Shown: positions 7,007 through 13,983, counted from the stretch's first letter. The stretch is 13,983 nucleotides of DNA from Longimicrobiales bacterium (GCA_028280205.1 JANQME010000295.1:1-13983); one strand, 5' to 3'. Made by a program: numbers and translations. Notes: generated by a model from the letters alone, not told the origin.

Positions 7007-8595
7007 GCGGTGCGAGCCCCACGAGTCCAGACGCGAAGCGTCCGCGGAGCTACTACACGACGCCGATCTACTACGCGTCCGGCGAGCCGCACCTGGGCCA
7101 CGCCTACACGACGATCCTGACCGACGTGCTCGCCCGCTTCGATCGACAGGACGGGCGTGACGTCCTCTTCCTGACCGGCACCGACGAGCACGGGCAGAAG
7201 ATCCAGGACGAGGCTGCGAAGCGCGGCGTGACCCCGATGGAGCTCTGCGACACGATGGCCGAGCGCTTCGCGGCCGCGTGGGAGCGGCTGGGGACCTCGC
7301 ACGACCGCTTCATCCGCACCACGGAGGAGGAGCACAAAGCGGTCGTGACCGCCTTCCTCCAGCGCCTCTGGGAGCACGACCAGATCTACGAAGGCACGTA
7401 CTCTGGGTGGTACTGCGTCCACGACGAGCGCTACTGGACCGAGAAGGACATCGGGCCGGACCGCCTCTGCCCGATCTGTGGCCGCGAGGTGATTCGCGTG
7501 GAGGAGAGGAACTACTTCTTCCGCATGAGCGCCTGGCAGGACGCACTGGTCCGCCACATCGAGGAGAACCCCGAGTGGATCGTGCCCGACATCCGGCGCA
7601 ACGAGATCCTCGGCTTCCTGCGCCAGCCGCTCGGCGACCTCTCCATCTCCCGGCCGAAGTCACGCGTCTCCTGGGGCATCGAGCTCCCCTTCGACGCGGA
7701 GCACGTCGCGTACGTCTGGGTCGACGCGCTCATCAACTACCTGACCGCTTCGGGCGCGATCGACCCAACCGCCGAGCCGAGCGCGCAGGGGTTCGACGAC
7801 GTCTCGGGCTCGTGGTGGCCAGCCGACATGCACGTCATCGGCAAGGACATCCTGACCACGCACGCCGTGTACTGGCCGACGCTGCTCCTGGGTGTCGGGC
7901 TGCCGCTCCCGCGGCAGATCCTGGCCCACGGGTGGTGGGTCGTGGGCGAGACGAAGATGTCCAAGTCGCTCGGCAACGTCGTCGACCCGCTCGCGCTGCG
8001 CGAGGACTTCGGCACGGACGCGGTGCGCTGGTACCTGATGCGCGAGATGCCGACCGGGTCGGACGCCTCGTACACGCCCGAACGCTTCCTGGCCCGCTAC
8101 GACGAGTTGGCGAACGTGCTGGGCAACCTGGCGAGTCGCGTGATCTCGATGATCGGCAAGTACCGGGACGGCGTCGTACCGGAGACCGCGGCGGACGGCC
8201 TCGCCGCGGACGCGGAGCGCGCGCTCGAGTCGGCCCGCGAGGCGATGGGCCGGCACCGCGTGCACGACGCGTTCGCGGCCGCCATGGACCTCGCCCGGAC
8301 CGCGAACGGGTACGTGGAGGAGCGACAGCCCTGGGCCCAGGCGAAGGATCCGGCCGAGGCCGACGCCCTCGACGAGACGCTCGCCTCCCTGGTCCGCGCC
8401 CTCACGGTACTCTGTGCCCTGTTCCAGCCCGTGTGCCCGTCGAAGATGGAGGAGCTCGCGCGGCGACTCGGGCTCGACGGCGTGCCCCGTCTGGACGACT
8501 CACTGACCGTTCCGCTCGCGGGCCGAAGCGTCGCGAAGGGGGACCCGCTCTTCCCGCGCGTGGATCCGGGCTGGGCCTCGGAGGGAGACGCCTGA
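7003..8595 (+). CDS. metG: methionine--tRNA ligase
   Basis: A class I aminoacyl-tRNA synthetase of 530 residues that charges tRNA-Met in the cytoplasm. The HIGH motif is HLGH (30-33), following YYTTPIYYASGEP, and the KMSKS motif is intact (318-322, KMSKSLGN). FLTGTDEHGQKIQ and WVDALINYL are typical of the family. A zinc-knuckle-like insert carries Cys138, then CPIC (156-159), then the RNYFFRMS segment. The protein ends after the anticodon-binding helical bundle and lacks the C-terminal tRNA-binding (EMAP-like) domain found in longer versions such as E. coli MetG. The start is ATG 7003, overlapping the ricT stop as ATGA; the open frame running upstream of it is a shadow of ricT. The N-terminal 15 residues before RSYYTT are a loose Ser/Pro/Lys-rich lead. 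Confidence 0.97.
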   Translation: MSGASPTSPDAKRPRSYYTTPIYYASGEPHLGHAYTTILTDVLARFDRQDGRDVLFLTGTDEHGQKIQDEAAKRGVTPMELCDTMAERFAAAWERLGTSHDRFIRTTEEEHKAVVTAFLQRLWEHDQIYEGTYSGWYCVHDERYWTEKDIGPDRLCPICGREVIRVEERNYFFRMSAWQDALVRHIEENPEWIVPDIRRNEILGFLRQPLGDLSISRPKSRVSWGIELPFDAEHVAYVWVDALINYLTASGAIDPTAEPSAQGFDDVSGSWWPADMHVIGKDILTTHAVYWPTLLLGVGLPLPRQILAHGWWVVGETKMSKSLGNVVDPLALREDFGTDAVRWYLMREMPTGSDASYTPERFLARYDELANVLGNLASRVISMIGKYRDGVVPETAADGLAADAERALESAREAMGRHRVHDAFAAAMDLARTANGYVEERQPWAQAKDPAEADALDETLASLVRALTVLCALFQPVCPSKMEELARRLGLDGVPRLDDSLTVPLAGRSVAKGDPLFPRVDPGWASEGDA

Positions 8596-8596
8596 T

Positions 8597-8637
8597 CGGG
8601 GTCCGTGTTCGCACCATGTTTCACGAGCGCGACCCCG
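8597..8637 (+). terminator. inverted repeat just after metG, possible terminator or attenuator
   Basis: CGGGGTC (8597-8603) pairs with GACCCCG (8631-8637), and inside it CGTG (8604-8607) pairs with CACG (8622-8625), leaving a 14-base loop and a 5-base bulge. It begins two bases after the metG stop codon, and TTCCCGCTT follows, not a clean T-run. It is placed where the accA-ricT-metG transcript should end, but could also be chance pairing in G+C-rich DNA. Confidence 0.4.
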
Positions 8638-8644
8638 TTCCCGC

Positions 8645-8674
8645 TTGACTTCGTTTTCGGAGCCCTCCTAGCTT
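8645..8674 (+). promoter_or_regulatory. promoter candidate for the M23 peptidase gene
   Basis: TTGACT (8645-8650) matches five of six bases of the sigma-70 -35 box. After 18 bases TAGCTT (8669-8674) gives a TAnnTT -10 box. The same type of -10 box occurs at the next two gene starts. Transcription would begin near 8681, leaving an untranslated leader of about 108 bases before the ATG at 8789. Confidence 0.5.
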
Positions 8675-8688
8675 GGAGATCGGTACCC

Positions 8689-8715
8689 GTCGAAGGTCCC
8701 CCAGGCCTCTTCGAC
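8689..8715 (+). promoter_or_regulatory. leader hairpin upstream of the M23 peptidase gene
   Basis: GTCGAAG (8689-8695) pairs perfectly with CTTCGAC (8709-8715) around a 13-base loop. It starts about 8 bases downstream of the predicted transcription start, so it would sit at the 5' end of the mRNA, where it could stabilise the transcript or act in regulation. No known riboswitch class is recognised. The rest of the leader (8716-8788) shows only a weak AGGCGG-like ribosome site. Confidence 0.35.
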
Positions 8716-8788
8716 TCGCAGATGGGCGCGATCCCCCCGACGTGCTGCAGTCGCGTAGTTCGACCCACATGGAGACCAGGCGGACCTC

Positions 8789-9721
8789 ATGGCCGGAGAC
8801 AGGTGGACGTTCCTCGTCGTGCGAGGGGACGACGACCCGGTCCAGCAATACACGCTCACGACCTCGACATTGAAGTGGCTCGCCGGCGGGGGCGCCTTCG
8901 CGGCGGTCCTCGTCGTAGCCGGAGCCCTCGTCCTCAGTGCCTACTCCCTGCAGAGTGCCCGGGCGAGCAACCTCGCGGCCCGCAACCAGGTCCTCGAAGA
9001 GGAGCTGGCGCGCTTCCAGGGCCGGATGACCGAGCTGGAGGGCGCACTCGACCGCGTCGCCGCCAACGACGCCCATTTCCGGAGCATCGCGGGTCTCGAG
9101 GTGATCGACCCCGAGGTGCTGGAGGCCGGCGTCGGTGGCCCCGGACAGGGATCGCCGCAGACGTCGCCCCTGTGGGCCGTCGATTCGGTCACGACGAAGA
9201 CGATCTTCGCGACCGGGTACGACCTGAGCGCGCTCGAGCGTCGAGCCCGGCTGCTCGCGGAGAGTCTCGAAGAGGCGACGGACTCGGCCCTCTCACACCG
9301 CGAGCTGCTCGAGTCGACCCCGTCGATCCTGCCCACCCGCGGCTGGCTGTCGTCGCGCTTCTCGTTCTCGCGGATGCACCCGGTGCACAATCGGCCGCTT
9401 CCGCACGAGGGCATCGACATCTCGGCACCGACCGGGACCCCGATCTTCGCGGCCGCGAAGGGGCGGATCATCCGCTCGGGGTGGGTCGTCGGCTACGGCC
9501 TCACGGTGGAGATCGACCACGGCTTCGGGCTCCGCACGCTCTACGGACACGCGTCCAAGCTGATCGCCCAGGTCGGTGACGAGGTCACCCGCGGAGACGT
9601 CATCGCGCAGGTGGGGAGTACGGGGATCACGACCGCGCCGCACCTCCACTACGAGGTGAAGGTGAACGGCGTGGCTCAGGACCCGGTCGCGTTCATCCTG
9701 CCCGACTACGTCCGCAACTGA
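8789..9721 (+). CDS. membrane-anchored M23 family metallopeptidase with coiled coil
   Basis: A 310-residue LytM-like protein. A short cytoplasmic start (WTFLVVRGDDDP) is followed by one membrane helix (about 31-53) and a Leu/Glu-rich coiled coil (about 60-95). After a variable linker comes the C-terminal M23 domain (about 190-305). The zinc ligands read His206 and Asp210 in HEGID and His287 in HLHYE; His254 in YGH and His285 complete the catalytic set. These residues are those of active peptidoglycan endopeptidases, so this is probably a true hydrolase cutting peptide cross-links in the periplasm, rather than an inactive EnvC-type activator. The layout matches envelope enzymes used in cell-shape or division control. 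It is the only gene between a promoter candidate upstream and a hairpin downstream, so it may be transcribed alone. ATG 8789 is the first start in frame. Confidence 0.92.
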   Translation: MAGDRWTFLVVRGDDDPVQQYTLTTSTLKWLAGGGAFAAVLVVAGALVLSAYSLQSARASNLAARNQVLEEELARFQGRMTELEGALDRVAANDAHFRSIAGLEVIDPEVLEAGVGGPGQGSPQTSPLWAVDSVTTKTIFATGYDLSALERRARLLAESLEEATDSALSHRELLESTPSILPTRGWLSSRFSFSRMHPVHNRPLPHEGIDISAPTGTPIFAAAKGRIIRSGWVVGYGLTVEIDHGFGLRTLYGHASKLIAQVGDEVTRGDVIAQVGSTGITTAPHLHYEVKVNGVAQDPVAFILPDYVRN

Positions 9722-9728
9722 CGAAGCC

Positions 9729-9749
9729 CGGGGCGCCCCCGGCGCCCCG
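9729..9749 (+). terminator. G+C-rich hairpin after the M23 gene
   Basis: CGGGGCGCC (9729-9737) pairs perfectly with GGCGCCCCG (9741-9749) around the loop CCC, eight bases after the stop codon. No T-run follows, so intrinsic termination would be inefficient by the E. coli rule. The position directly after the gene and before a new promoter still favours a transcript-end role. Confidence 0.5.
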
Positions 9750-9791
9750 ACCCGACGTGGCGGGCGGCCCACGATCGGTCGCGCCCCGAGG

Positions 9792-9820
9792 TTGATGCGC
9801 GATTTTCCGGCCACTACTTT
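9792..9820 (+). promoter_or_regulatory. promoter candidate for the lipoprotein gene
   Basis: TTGATG (9792-9797) and TACTTT (9815-9820) are separated by the ideal 17 bases. Transcription should start near 9827, about 39 bases before the ATG at 9866. This is the best-formed promoter in the window, and its TAnnTT -10 box matches the ones before the two neighbouring genes. Confidence 0.55.
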
Positions 9821-9865
9821 CGAGCGCTTCGCCCCCTTGTGTCCGACGTACGACGGAGTTTCTCC

Positions 9866-10648
9866 ATGAGCAGGACCCTCCCTTTCGCCCTCAGCCTCCT
9901 GGTGGCCACTGCAGCATGCGGCCCCGCCGAGGTGGTCGTGTCGATCGAGGTCGAGATGCCCAACCCCGACGGGGAGGGGATGATGACCCAAGCCCTTTCC
10001 GACATCGAGGTCCAACTGGTCCCGTTCGACCGCGACGGGCTCTTCGACCAGATGGCGAGCGCGTACGGCACGCCGGAGCCCGAGGTGCCGCAGGAGCTCA
10101 TCGATGCCCGCAACGCCGTGCAGGCCGCCCAGGCCGACTGGGACGCCGCCCAGCGCGACTGGCAGACGATCCGGGATACGCTCACGAGTCTGAACGACGC
10201 CCTCGAGCAGTACTCGCGCGGGGAGGCTCGTTACGTCGCCCTCTTCCGCGAGTGGCAGGACTGGGACAGCCAGTACGGCGCCGCGGAGCGCGAGGTCGAG
10301 CGTACCTTCGAGGTGTTCGACGAGCTGCAGCGCGGCACGATCCGAGCCTCCGACTCCGTGCGCATTCTGCAGGACAACTGGGCCGACGAGGCGTTCGCCG
10401 ACATCGGAACCGTCTTCGCGGACGCGGCGGCGGAGACCGGGCTCGACTGGGTGGTCGACACCACGGACGCGAGCGGCATCGCCCGCGGCAACCTCCGGGT
10501 GGCGCCCGGGCAGTACTGGGTGCACGCCCGCTACGAGCTGCCGTACACGGAGCTGTACTGGAACGTCCCCATCACCGTCGAGAAAGGCGGTGAGCCGATG
10601 ACGGTGACGCTCACCCGCTCGAACGCCGAGGAGCGGATCAAGCTCTGA
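9866..10648 (+). CDS. putative lipoprotein with helical middle and C-terminal beta domain, function unknown
   Basis: I do not recognise a named family. The 260-residue product opens with a lipoprotein-type signal: Arg3, a hydrophobic stretch and Cys18 in ATAAC-GP. Thr at -3 is less usual than Leu, and the Gly after Cys does not suggest inner-membrane retention. The mature part starts with a beta-like segment (VVVSIEVEMP, then DIEVQLVPFDRDGLFDQM), followed by a helical, Trp/Gln/Glu-rich region (about 78-170) with coiled-coil character. It ends in a region with an ASGIARG turn, LRVAPGQYWV and TVTLTRSN that looks like a small carboxypeptidase-regulatory or Cna-B-like beta sandwich. ATG 9866 is chosen over GTG 9839 because GGAG (9855-9858) lies 7 bases upstream and the signal then starts directly. 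It stands alone between its own promoter and terminator. It is likely a periplasmic or outer-membrane structural or binding protein. Confidence 0.8.
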   Translation: MSRTLPFALSLLVATAACGPAEVVVSIEVEMPNPDGEGMMTQALSDIEVQLVPFDRDGLFDQMASAYGTPEPEVPQELIDARNAVQAAQADWDAAQRDWQTIRDTLTSLNDALEQYSRGEARYVALFREWQDWDSQYGAAEREVERTFEVFDELQRGTIRASDSVRILQDNWADEAFADIGTVFADAAAETGLDWVVDTTDASGIARGNLRVAPGQYWVHARYELPYTELYWNVPITVEKGGEPMTVTLTRSNAEERIKL

Positions 10649-10681
10649 TCCGACGCGGGACCGCCGGACCTCGGTCCGCTC

Positions 10682-10718
10682 GCCGCCCGGGCGCCCCGGC
10701 GCCCGGGCGGCTTACTTT
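10682..10718 (+). terminator. Rho-independent terminator of the lipoprotein gene
   Basis: A perfect 13-bp stem joins GCCGCCCGGGCGC (10682-10694) to its complement (10699-10711) around the 4-base loop CCCG. The T-rich tail TTACTTTT (10711-10718 region) follows at once. It lies 34 bases after the stop codon of the lipoprotein gene and is the strongest terminator in the window. Confidence 0.8.
10713..10718 (+). promoter_or_regulatory. possible -10 box for the fatty-acid oxidation gene
   Basis: TACTTT has the same sequence as the -10 box at 9815-9820 and the same distance to its start codon (start near 10725, about 39 bases before ATG 10764). It lies in the T-rich tail of the terminator. The expected -35 position falls inside the hairpin and shows no TTGA-like box, so the element is weakly supported. 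Confidence 0.3.
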
Positions 10719-10763
10719 TCGGGGTCTTCCGTCCACGGTCGCCCCCGCTCCAACCATCGTCCG

Positions 10764-13082
10764 ATGACGCCCCGTCCGAGTCCCACCTTCGAGATCGACG
10801 CCGAGGACGTCGGGTGGATCACGTTCGACGATCCGGACCGCTCGGTGAACGTCCTGACCGAAGCCGTCATGCTGCGCTTCGGCGAGACGCTGGACGAGGC
10901 CCGTGCCGCCGCGCGCGAGGGCAGGGTCCGGGCGATCGTCGTGCGGAGCGGGAAGCCCGAATCCTTCATCGCGGGCGCGGACATCGACGTGATCGCCTCG
11001 ATCGAGGACCCGGACGTCGCGGAGGAGACGATCCGCGTCGGGCAGAGCATCTACAACGACATCGCCTCGCTCCCCGTCCCGACCGTCGCCGCCGTTCACG
11101 GGGTGTGTGTGGGCGGGGGCGTCGAGATGGCGCTCGCCTGCGACCATCGTGTCCTCACGGACGCGAGGAAGACGACGATGAGCCTGCCCGAGGTTCAGCT
11201 CGGGATCCTCCCGGCGTGGGGCGGGACGACCCGGCTTCCCCGGCTCGTGGGGCTCCAGGCCGCGCTGGACATGCTCCTCACCGGCCGGCGGGTGGACGCC
11301 CGCAAGGCGAAGCGCATCGGGCTGGCGACCGAAGTCGTCGCGACGGGTGCCCTGGAGGAGGGAGTCCGAGCCGTGCTCCGTGCGGTGGCGGCCGGAGGCG
11401 CGGCGACGGTAGGCGCGGGGGAAGGAGGCGCGTCGAAGGCGGGCGGATCGAAGCGGGGGCGCCGCTCGCTCCTCACGCGGGCGATGGACGATACGCCGCC
11501 GGGGCGCCGGATCGTGCTCGCCATGGCGCGGCGCAAGGTCATTCAGACGACGGGCGGCAACTACCCGGCACCGCTGCGCATCCTCGACCTTCTGCGCGCG
11601 CACCTCGGCGGGTCGATCGAAGAGAGCCTCGCCGCCGAGGCACGGGAGGGCGCCCGTCTCGTCGTATCACCCGTGTGCAAGAACCTCGTGCACGTCTTCC
11701 ACATGCGCGAGGCGGCCCGCAAGGGGACGGGGCTGGAGGGCGCGAAACGTGCGGAACGGGACGGGCACGGAGGTGACGGGGACGAGGTCGCGCCGACGCG
11801 CGAGGCGAAGGGCCGCCCGGTCGGGGTGCTCGGCGTCCTGGGCGCCGGCGTCATGGGTGGGGGCATCGCCCAGCTCGCGGCAACCCGGGGGGTCCGGGTC
11901 TACATGAAGGACATCCGACACGAGGCCGTGACCGGAGGGCTGCAGCACGCCGAGTCCCTCTTCGACAAAGCGGTGCAGCGTCGACGCATGACCCGGCGCG
12001 AGGCGACCCAGGCCCGCGAACGGATCGCCGGCGGCCTCGAATACCACGGTCTGAGCGCCGCCGACCTCGTGGTCGAGGCGGTCGTCGAGCGGATGGACGT
12101 GAAGAAGGCGGTCCTGAAGGAGACCGAGGCGCACGTCTCGGACGACTGCGTTCTGGCCACGAACACCTCGTCGCTCTCGGTGACCGAGATGGCCGGGGCA
12201 CTGGCGCGTCCCGAGCGCTTCTGTGGCATGCACTTCTTCAACCCGGTCCATCGCATGCCGCTCATCGAGGTGATCCGCGGCGCGCAGACGTCGGACCGGA
12301 CGGTGACCACGGTCTATCGCCTCTGCGTCGCGCTCGGAAAGGTCCCGGTGGTCGTCGGCGACGGCCCGGGCTTCCTCGTGAACCGCATCCTCGGGCCCTA
12401 CCTGAACGAGGCGGGCTTCCTGCTCGAGGAGCTCGGCTCCGTCGAACGGATCGATCGGGTGGCGAAGCGGTTCGGGATGCCGATGGGTCCGCTTCGGCTG
12501 ATCGACGAGGTCGGCATCGACGTCTCGGGCCACGCCGGCGCGTCGCTCCACGAGGGGCTCGGCGAGCGTCTGGCCCCTGCACCGCTCCTGGTGGAGCTGG
12601 GCGAGACCGGCCGCCTGGGTCGCAAGGGCGGGCTGGGCTTCTACCGCTACGAGAAGGGGAAGGAGAAGAGCGTCGACCCGGAGCTGAGCTCGGTGCTCGG
12701 GCTCGCCGCGCCGAAGGACGGTGAGGGCGGGCGGAGCGGGAACGGCGGGCCGGGCGCGGCCGGGAACAACGAGGACGAAGCGATCCGCCGTCGGCTGGTT
12801 CTGGCGATGGTGAACGAGGCGGCCCGGATCCTCGACGACGGGATCGTCCACGCGGCCCGCGACGTCGATCTGGCCATGATCATGGGCACCGGCTTCCCGC
12901 CCTTCCGCGGCGGGCTGCTCCGTTTCGCGGACACCCTCCACGCACGCGGCATCCTCGACCGTCTGCGCGCGCTGCACGAGGCGCTCGGGCCACGCTTCGA
13001 GCCGGCACCGCTGATCGTCCGGCTCGCCGAAGAGGACCGCAGCCTCTACGACGCCTTCCCGGAGACCCGGCGCGATGGCTGA
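10764..13082 (+). CDS. fadJ: 3-hydroxyacyl-CoA dehydrogenase/enoyl-CoA hydratase fusion (FadB/FadJ family)
   Basis: A 772-residue fused beta-oxidation enzyme that hydrates enoyl-CoA and then oxidises the L-3-hydroxyacyl-CoA with NAD+. The N-terminal crotonase domain has FIAGADID, GVCVGGGVEMALACDHR with Glu121, and LPEVQLGILPAWGG with Glu143; these correspond to the two catalytic Glu of FadB. The dehydrogenase part has the NAD loop GAGVMGGG (360-367), VVEAVVE, catalytic His490 in MHFFNP and GDGPGFLVNRILGPYLNEAG. A second C-terminal helical repeat ends the protein. E. coli FadJ has 714 residues; the surplus is three Gly-rich or charged linkers at about 207-234, 320-352 and 648-672. Choosing fadJ over fadB is a guess, since no thiolase (FadA/FadI) gene is seen here. 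ATG 10764 starts directly before the crotonase fold. The stop overlaps the next start by 8 bases. It is cytoplasmic. Confidence 0.93.
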   Translation: MTPRPSPTFEIDAEDVGWITFDDPDRSVNVLTEAVMLRFGETLDEARAAAREGRVRAIVVRSGKPESFIAGADIDVIASIEDPDVAEETIRVGQSIYNDIASLPVPTVAAVHGVCVGGGVEMALACDHRVLTDARKTTMSLPEVQLGILPAWGGTTRLPRLVGLQAALDMLLTGRRVDARKAKRIGLATEVVATGALEEGVRAVLRAVAAGGAATVGAGEGGASKAGGSKRGRRSLLTRAMDDTPPGRRIVLAMARRKVIQTTGGNYPAPLRILDLLRAHLGGSIEESLAAEAREGARLVVSPVCKNLVHVFHMREAARKGTGLEGAKRAERDGHGGDGDEVAPTREAKGRPVGVLGVLGAGVMGGGIAQLAATRGVRVYMKDIRHEAVTGGLQHAESLFDKAVQRRRMTRREATQARERIAGGLEYHGLSAADLVVEAVVERMDVKKAVLKETEAHVSDDCVLATNTSSLSVTEMAGALARPERFCGMHFFNPVHRMPLIEVIRGAQTSDRTVTTVYRLCVALGKVPVVVGDGPGFLVNRILGPYLNEAGFLLEELGSVERIDRVAKRFGMPMGPLRLIDEVGIDVSGHAGASLHEGLGERLAPAPLLVELGETGRLGRKGGLGFYRYEKGKEKSVDPELSSVLGLAAPKDGEGGRSGNGGPGAAGNNEDEAIRRRLVLAMVNEAARILDDGIVHAARDVDLAMIMGTGFPPFRGGLLRFADTLHARGILDRLRALHEALGPRFEPAPLIVRLAEEDRSLYDAFPETRRDG

Positions 13083-13983
13083 GCTCCTGCGCTTCGCGGG
13101 CGTCGTTCCGGCGTCCGGCGCGTCCCTGCGTATGGGGCGAGCCAAGGCGACGCTCGCGCTGGGGGGGCGGACCTTCCTCGAGCGGGTCACGAGCGCCCTC
13201 CGCGCGGGCGGCTGCGCCCCGGTGCTCGTGGTCGTGGCGGCCGACGAGGAGGAGGTGCGGGCGGAGGCCGAGCGGCTCGACGTCGACGTCCTCGTGAACG
13301 AGGCACCCGGAGACGGTCCGATCACCTCGCTCCGGCTCGCGCTGGAGGCGATTCCACCGGACGCGGACGGGATCGCGTGGCTCCCGCTCGACTACCCGCT
13401 CGTGGACGCCGCCGTCGTACGGCGCCTCCTCGCCGAGGCCACCGCGTCCGGTGCTCCGCTGACGCTCCCGATGCACGGGAACAAGCGGGGCCACCCCGCC
13501 CTCTTCCGCCGCGGCCTGTTCCGCGAGCTGGCCGACCCGACGCTCGAGGGCGGTGCGCGCACCGTGGTGCATCGTCACCTGGACGTGGCACGGCTCGTGG
13601 CCTTCGACGAGCCGGCCGTCGTCGACGACATAGACACCCCCGAGGAGTACGCACGCATCCGAGGGGAGCTCGACGCCTCGATCGCCGGCCGGTCCGACGA
13701 CCGAACGCCCCTCTCCGCCGCCGACGCGGCCGCGCTCCTCCTCGCCGCGAGCACCGAGGGCGGCACCGCGGCGGTCGTCACCGTGGTCGGCGGGCCCGAG
13801 GGCTCCCCGATCGGGGCGCGGCTTGCCCGCGTCGCCGTACCGCTCCGGAGCCGGGAGGTCACTCAGCACACTCGCGGCCGGTTGGGCGAAGGTGACCTGG
13901 AGGCCGTCGCGATCACCCTGATGGACGAGGCGATCGGGGATCCGCGCGCTCGCGACGGGCTCCGCGTCACCGACAGCGGCGTC
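13075..13983 (+). CDS. MobA/MocA-like nucleotidyltransferase fused to an XdhC/CoxI-like domain (3' end cut by window)
   Basis: The frame opens at ATG 13075, 8 bases before the fadJ-like stop, and stays open for 303 codons to the window end. Residues 7-195 are an NTP-transferase: VVPASGASLRMGRAK (10-24) is a form of the LAAGxSxRMGxxK loop, LPLDYPL (103-109) replaces the usual DQPL, and RGHPALF (His140) and DIDTP (185-189) follow as in MocA. MocA-type enzymes attach CMP to the molybdenum cofactor for xanthine dehydrogenase-like enzymes. Residues from about 230 (VVTVVGGPEGSPIGARL, then GRLGEGDLEAV) resemble the first domain of XdhC/CoxI, which handles the sulfurated cofactor; this part is less certain. 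Asp106 and Lys24 are kept, but Tyr107 where Gln or Met is usual is odd. A molybdenum hydroxylase or other maturation genes probably lie to the right. Confidence 0.8.
   Translation, partial: MAELLRFAGVVPASGASLRMGRAKATLALGGRTFLERVTSALRAGGCAPVLVVVAADEEEVRAEAERLDVDVLVNEAPGDGPITSLRLALEAIPPDADGIAWLPLDYPLVDAAVVRRLLAEATASGAPLTLPMHGNKRGHPALFRRGLFRELADPTLEGGARTVVHRHLDVARLVAFDEPAVVDDIDTPEEYARIRGELDASIAGRSDDRTPLSAADAAALLLAASTEGGTAAVVTVVGGPEGSPIGARLARVAVPLRSREVTQHTRGRLGEGDLEAVAITLMDEAIGDPRARDGLRVTDSGV

Noticed and set aside
8605..9579. 324-codon + strand open frame over the M23 gene
   Set aside because: It is Arg/Pro/Gly-rich with no family signs, and the overlapping M23 frame has a full set of zinc ligands.
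9839..9865. GTG 9839 as start of the lipoprotein gene
   Set aside because: GGAG at 9855-9858 is well placed for ATG 9866. The longer start would put nine extra residues before the signal and has no ribosome site.
11667..13325. 552-codon open frame on the - strand
   Set aside because: It is antisense to the dehydrogenase half of the fadJ-like gene and shows no motif. Long antisense frames are common at this base composition.

Overview
The window is about 70% G+C and holds ten clear protein-coding genes, a possible tail of an upstream gene at the left edge and a gene cut by the right edge. All lie on the + strand and are tightly packed. I see no tRNA, rRNA, CRISPR array, insertion sequence, prophage or origin. 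The gene set (accA, a RicT/PSP1 protein, metG, a membrane-anchored M23 peptidase, Gram-negative-type lipoprotein and fatty-acid oxidation genes), the high G+C and promoter-like boxes ending in TAnnTT suggest a diderm, non-actinobacterial lineage such as Gemmatimonadota or a relative. That assignment is an impression from style and gene content, not a search result.

Left block (1-5030): a YdfG-like short-chain dehydrogenase, an MFS transporter with a long Pro/Ala/Thr/Glu-rich N-terminal tail, a response regulator fused to a PIG-L/LmbE-like domain that appears to have lost its catalytic residues, and an exported M1 zinc aminopeptidase. The genes are joined by 4-base TTGA/GTGA start-stop overlaps, so they look like one translationally coupled operon. 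An open frame from base 1 ending in an ATGA overlap with the dehydrogenase suggests the operon begins outside the window.

Middle block (5173-8595): accA (carboxyltransferase alpha subunit of acetyl-CoA carboxylase), ricT (PSP1 family, Cys-rich) and metG (methionyl-tRNA synthetase). The last two overlap as ATGA. After metG come an inverted repeat, a promoter candidate and a structured leader in front of an M23 peptidase (8789-9721) probably involved in peptidoglycan remodelling. A strong hairpin follows it. A well-formed promoter then serves a lipoprotein gene of unknown function (9866-10648), which ends in a 13-bp-stem terminator.

Right block (10764-13983): a FadB/FadJ-type fused enoyl-CoA hydratase/3-hydroxyacyl-CoA dehydrogenase with three Gly-rich linkers, overlapping by 8 bases a MobA/MocA-like nucleotidyltransferase that appears to run into an XdhC/CoxI-like domain and is cut by the window end. 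This last gene points to a molybdenum hydroxylase maturation locus just beyond the window.

The most novel-looking element is the response regulator with a degenerate PIG-L domain (2257-3255). It has an intact phospho-acceptor site but apparently a dead hydrolase as its output, and it is coupled to a transporter and an exported peptidase.
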